The translations under genes and the position numbers were made by a program. From the NCBI RefSeq assembly GCF_947494015.1, contig NZ_CANLTL010000004.1, positions 240,291-304,290 on the forward strand: 64,000 bases of DNA, read 5' to 3'. Origin of the DNA: an uncultured Cellulomonas sp. (GTDB lineage Bacteria > Actinomycetota > Actinomycetes > Actinomycetales > Cellulomonadaceae). Of this stretch, positions 63,037 through 64,000 are shown one piece after another (position 1 is the first letter of the stretch; the number at the start of each line of letters is the position of its first letter). The notes below the pieces were generated by a model. That model did not search any database. It had not been told where the DNA came from and worked only from the letters and a program-made list of their open reading frames with translations.

Positions 63037-63465
63037 ATGGGTACATGGGGGACTGGACCATTCGACAACGACACCGCTGCCGACTGGGCGGGCGACTTCG
63101 AAGAGGCCGATGTAGCTGCGCGCCCTGCGATGATTCGCGATGCTCTGGCGGCGGCCGCGGACGCCGAGGACTACCTGGACGCGGACGATGCCATGGCGGC
63201 TCTCGCCGCAGCGGCGCTCGTCTCTGCGGCGCAGGCGAACGGGCCGCAGCTGGACGACAACTATGGTCCCGATGCGGCTGCCCTCGAGGGCCTGGATCTC
63301 GGCGAAGGCTTGCGCGTACTGGCAGTCCGAGCCGTGACACGAGTCTTTGGTGCGGACTCCGAGTGGCGTGAGTTGTGGGAGGACGCCGGCGAGCTGGGCG
63401 AGGCCCGCACCGCGCTGGAGCCGATCCTCAGCGCGCTTCGCGACACGGCAGGCGGCGCCTCGTAG
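63037..63465 (+). CDS. DUF4259 domain protein
   Basis: 142 residues from the ATG at 63037. MGTWGTGPFDNDTAADWAGDFEEADVAARPAMIRDAL is the DUF4259 signature, and AALAAAALVSAAQANGP and VRAVTRVFGADSEWRELWEDAGE follow. The function is unknown. No ribosome site is evident. Confidence 0.88.
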   Translation: MGTWGTGPFDNDTAADWAGDFEEADVAARPAMIRDALAAAADAEDYLDADDAMAALAAAALVSAAQANGPQLDDNYGPDAAALEGLDLGEGLRVLAVRAVTRVFGADSEWRELWEDAGELGEARTALEPILSALRDTAGGAS

Positions 63466-63560
63466 CGGGCCCAAGCGTCACTCGACAGCGGCATGTGCGG
63501 ACGGCGACGGCGCGTGCGCGCGGCGGCAGTGGCGGCAGACATGCACGGCATACTCCCGGC

Positions 63561-63869
63561 GTGCGAGTAGACGGACGGCGAGCAGCCAAAGCGGTGAGTG
63601 CTAGGGCCGTCGAGGTGTCTCGCGTGTTCCCTTCACCGGGCTCGCTCACCGAAGGCGCTGACGACGAGCTGTACGACGCTCTGATCGAAGTCGACGACGC
63701 GCTGGCAGCGATCGCGGGAGGCCTCCGCCGGGATGGCTTCGCCACGGGCGCCTATAACGCTTGCATCGCCACGCTCGACGACGTCCTGTCGAGCAGTGCC
63801 CAAGTCCTGACCGCTGAACAGGTCCGGACGGTCACCCGACTCCGCGAAGCAGTAGCCGCCTTCGGATAG
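63561..63869 (+). CDS. Hypothetical protein
   Basis: About 102 residues from a GTG at 63561 (63594 is an alternative). An acidic, mainly helical sequence (DELYDALIEVDDALAAIAGGLRRDGFATGAYNACIATLDDVLSSS). No family recognised. It is the last gene seen; 63870-64000 holds nothing I can support. Confidence 0.5.
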   Translation: MRVDGRRAAKAVSARAVEVSRVFPSPGSLTEGADDELYDALIEVDDALAAIAGGLRRDGFATGAYNACIATLDDVLSSSAQVLTAEQVRTVTRLREAVAAFG

Positions 63870-64000
63870 CACGGTGCAGCGCTCCGCGGCATGAGCGTGA
63901 ACGCTATGCCGCCCGTGCTGCTCAGCGGCTGTTTGTTGCTCGGGTACTGGCTGGCCGGTCACGCTCGGGTAGGTGCTCGGGCCGGGTCGCTCTGTTAGCG

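Larger units (their letters stand above)
54614..64000. mobile_element. AICE-type integrative and conjugative element at tRNA-Val (right end beyond window)
   Basis: Gene set and order match actinomycete integrative and conjugative elements: int, xis, repSA-like Rep, FtsK/TraSA-like translocase, Pra-like activator, then a divergent XRE/DUF5919 regulator, NUDIX and HD genes. The core genes overlap by 4-17 bases in one minus-strand operon. Genes after ~61.7 kb are small unknowns that could be cargo or flanking chromosome. GC at third positions drops somewhat in the small cargo genes. The right boundary is not visible. Confidence 0.85.

Noticed and set aside
63633-63962. 109-residue minus-strand ORF at the window end
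   Set aside because: Overlaps the better plus-strand gene 63561-63869 and has no sign of a real start or family.
54614-64000. A right attachment site within the window
   Set aside because: I looked for a second copy of the tRNA-Val 3' end (TTCGATCCCAGTATCGCCC) and did not see one.

Overview
The window is very GC-rich (mostly C or G at codon third positions) and almost fully coding. It looks like a chromosomal segment of a high-GC actinobacterium of the Cellulomonas type (Micrococcales). The main clues are a cysteine-free rpsD, an SsgA-like protein, the phosphatidylinositol-mannoside (PIM) gene block next to pdxS/pdxT and ruvCAB-yajC-secDF, an LLM/FMN-reductase pair of the CE1758/CE1759 type, and an Rv2578c-type radical SAM protein. 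All names come from motif and domain recognition by eye; no search was run.

Layout. (1) 1-5760, minus strand: a type IV pilus operon read pilB, pilT, pilC, major pilin, then a second pilin-like protein cut by the window edge; a structured leader precedes the pilin gene. (2) 5882-12197, minus: aroE, mltG, ruvX, alaS and two small envelope proteins, fed from beyond rpsD (12309-12935) and rarA (13118-14515). (3) 14581-18837, plus: an MMPL exporter and an LLM monooxygenase/FMN reductase pair. (4) 18972-25638, mostly minus: GNAT-aspS, a PPOX-fold protein (plus), an Rv2578c-like radical SAM protein under a perfect LexA box, hisS and an MBL hydrolase. (5) 25765-29201, plus: a membrane-anchored cyclophilin, a DUF349 protein and a small unknown. 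(6) 29158-47764, minus: one long co-directional block, thrS, HIT, pgsA, PIM acyltransferase, PIM mannosyltransferase, a LemA-like membrane protein, pdxS, NUDIX, pdxT, yebC, ruvC, ruvA, ruvB, yajC, secD, secF, apt, relA. It joins translation, PIM lipid synthesis, vitamin B6, recombination repair, Sec export and the stringent response; many junctions are 1-4 base stop/start overlaps. (7) 47930-51082, minus: an orphan pair, a 93-residue protein ending in an NPQPLPP tail followed by a 946-residue beta-rich protein of unknown function. (8) 51337-54120: tRNA-Val(CAC), an SsgA-family gene, and the folate genes pabC and pabB.

From 54310 a tRNA cluster (Gly-GCC, Cys-GCA, Val-GAC) carries an integrated element of the actinomycete integrative and conjugative element (AICE) type. 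In order: tyrosine integrase, excisionase, RepSA-like HUH replication initiator, FtsK/TraSA-like DNA translocase and a Pra-like activator (all minus), then a divergent XRE/DUF5919 regulator and NUDIX hydrolase, an HD-domain protein, and several small cargo genes up to the window end. No second att copy was found by eye, so the element probably runs past 64000.

The most interesting items are the 946+93 residue orphan pair, the LexA box overlapping the start of the radical SAM gene and a weaker one before ruvA, the perfect AT-centred palindrome inside the translocase gene, and the divergent control region of the element.
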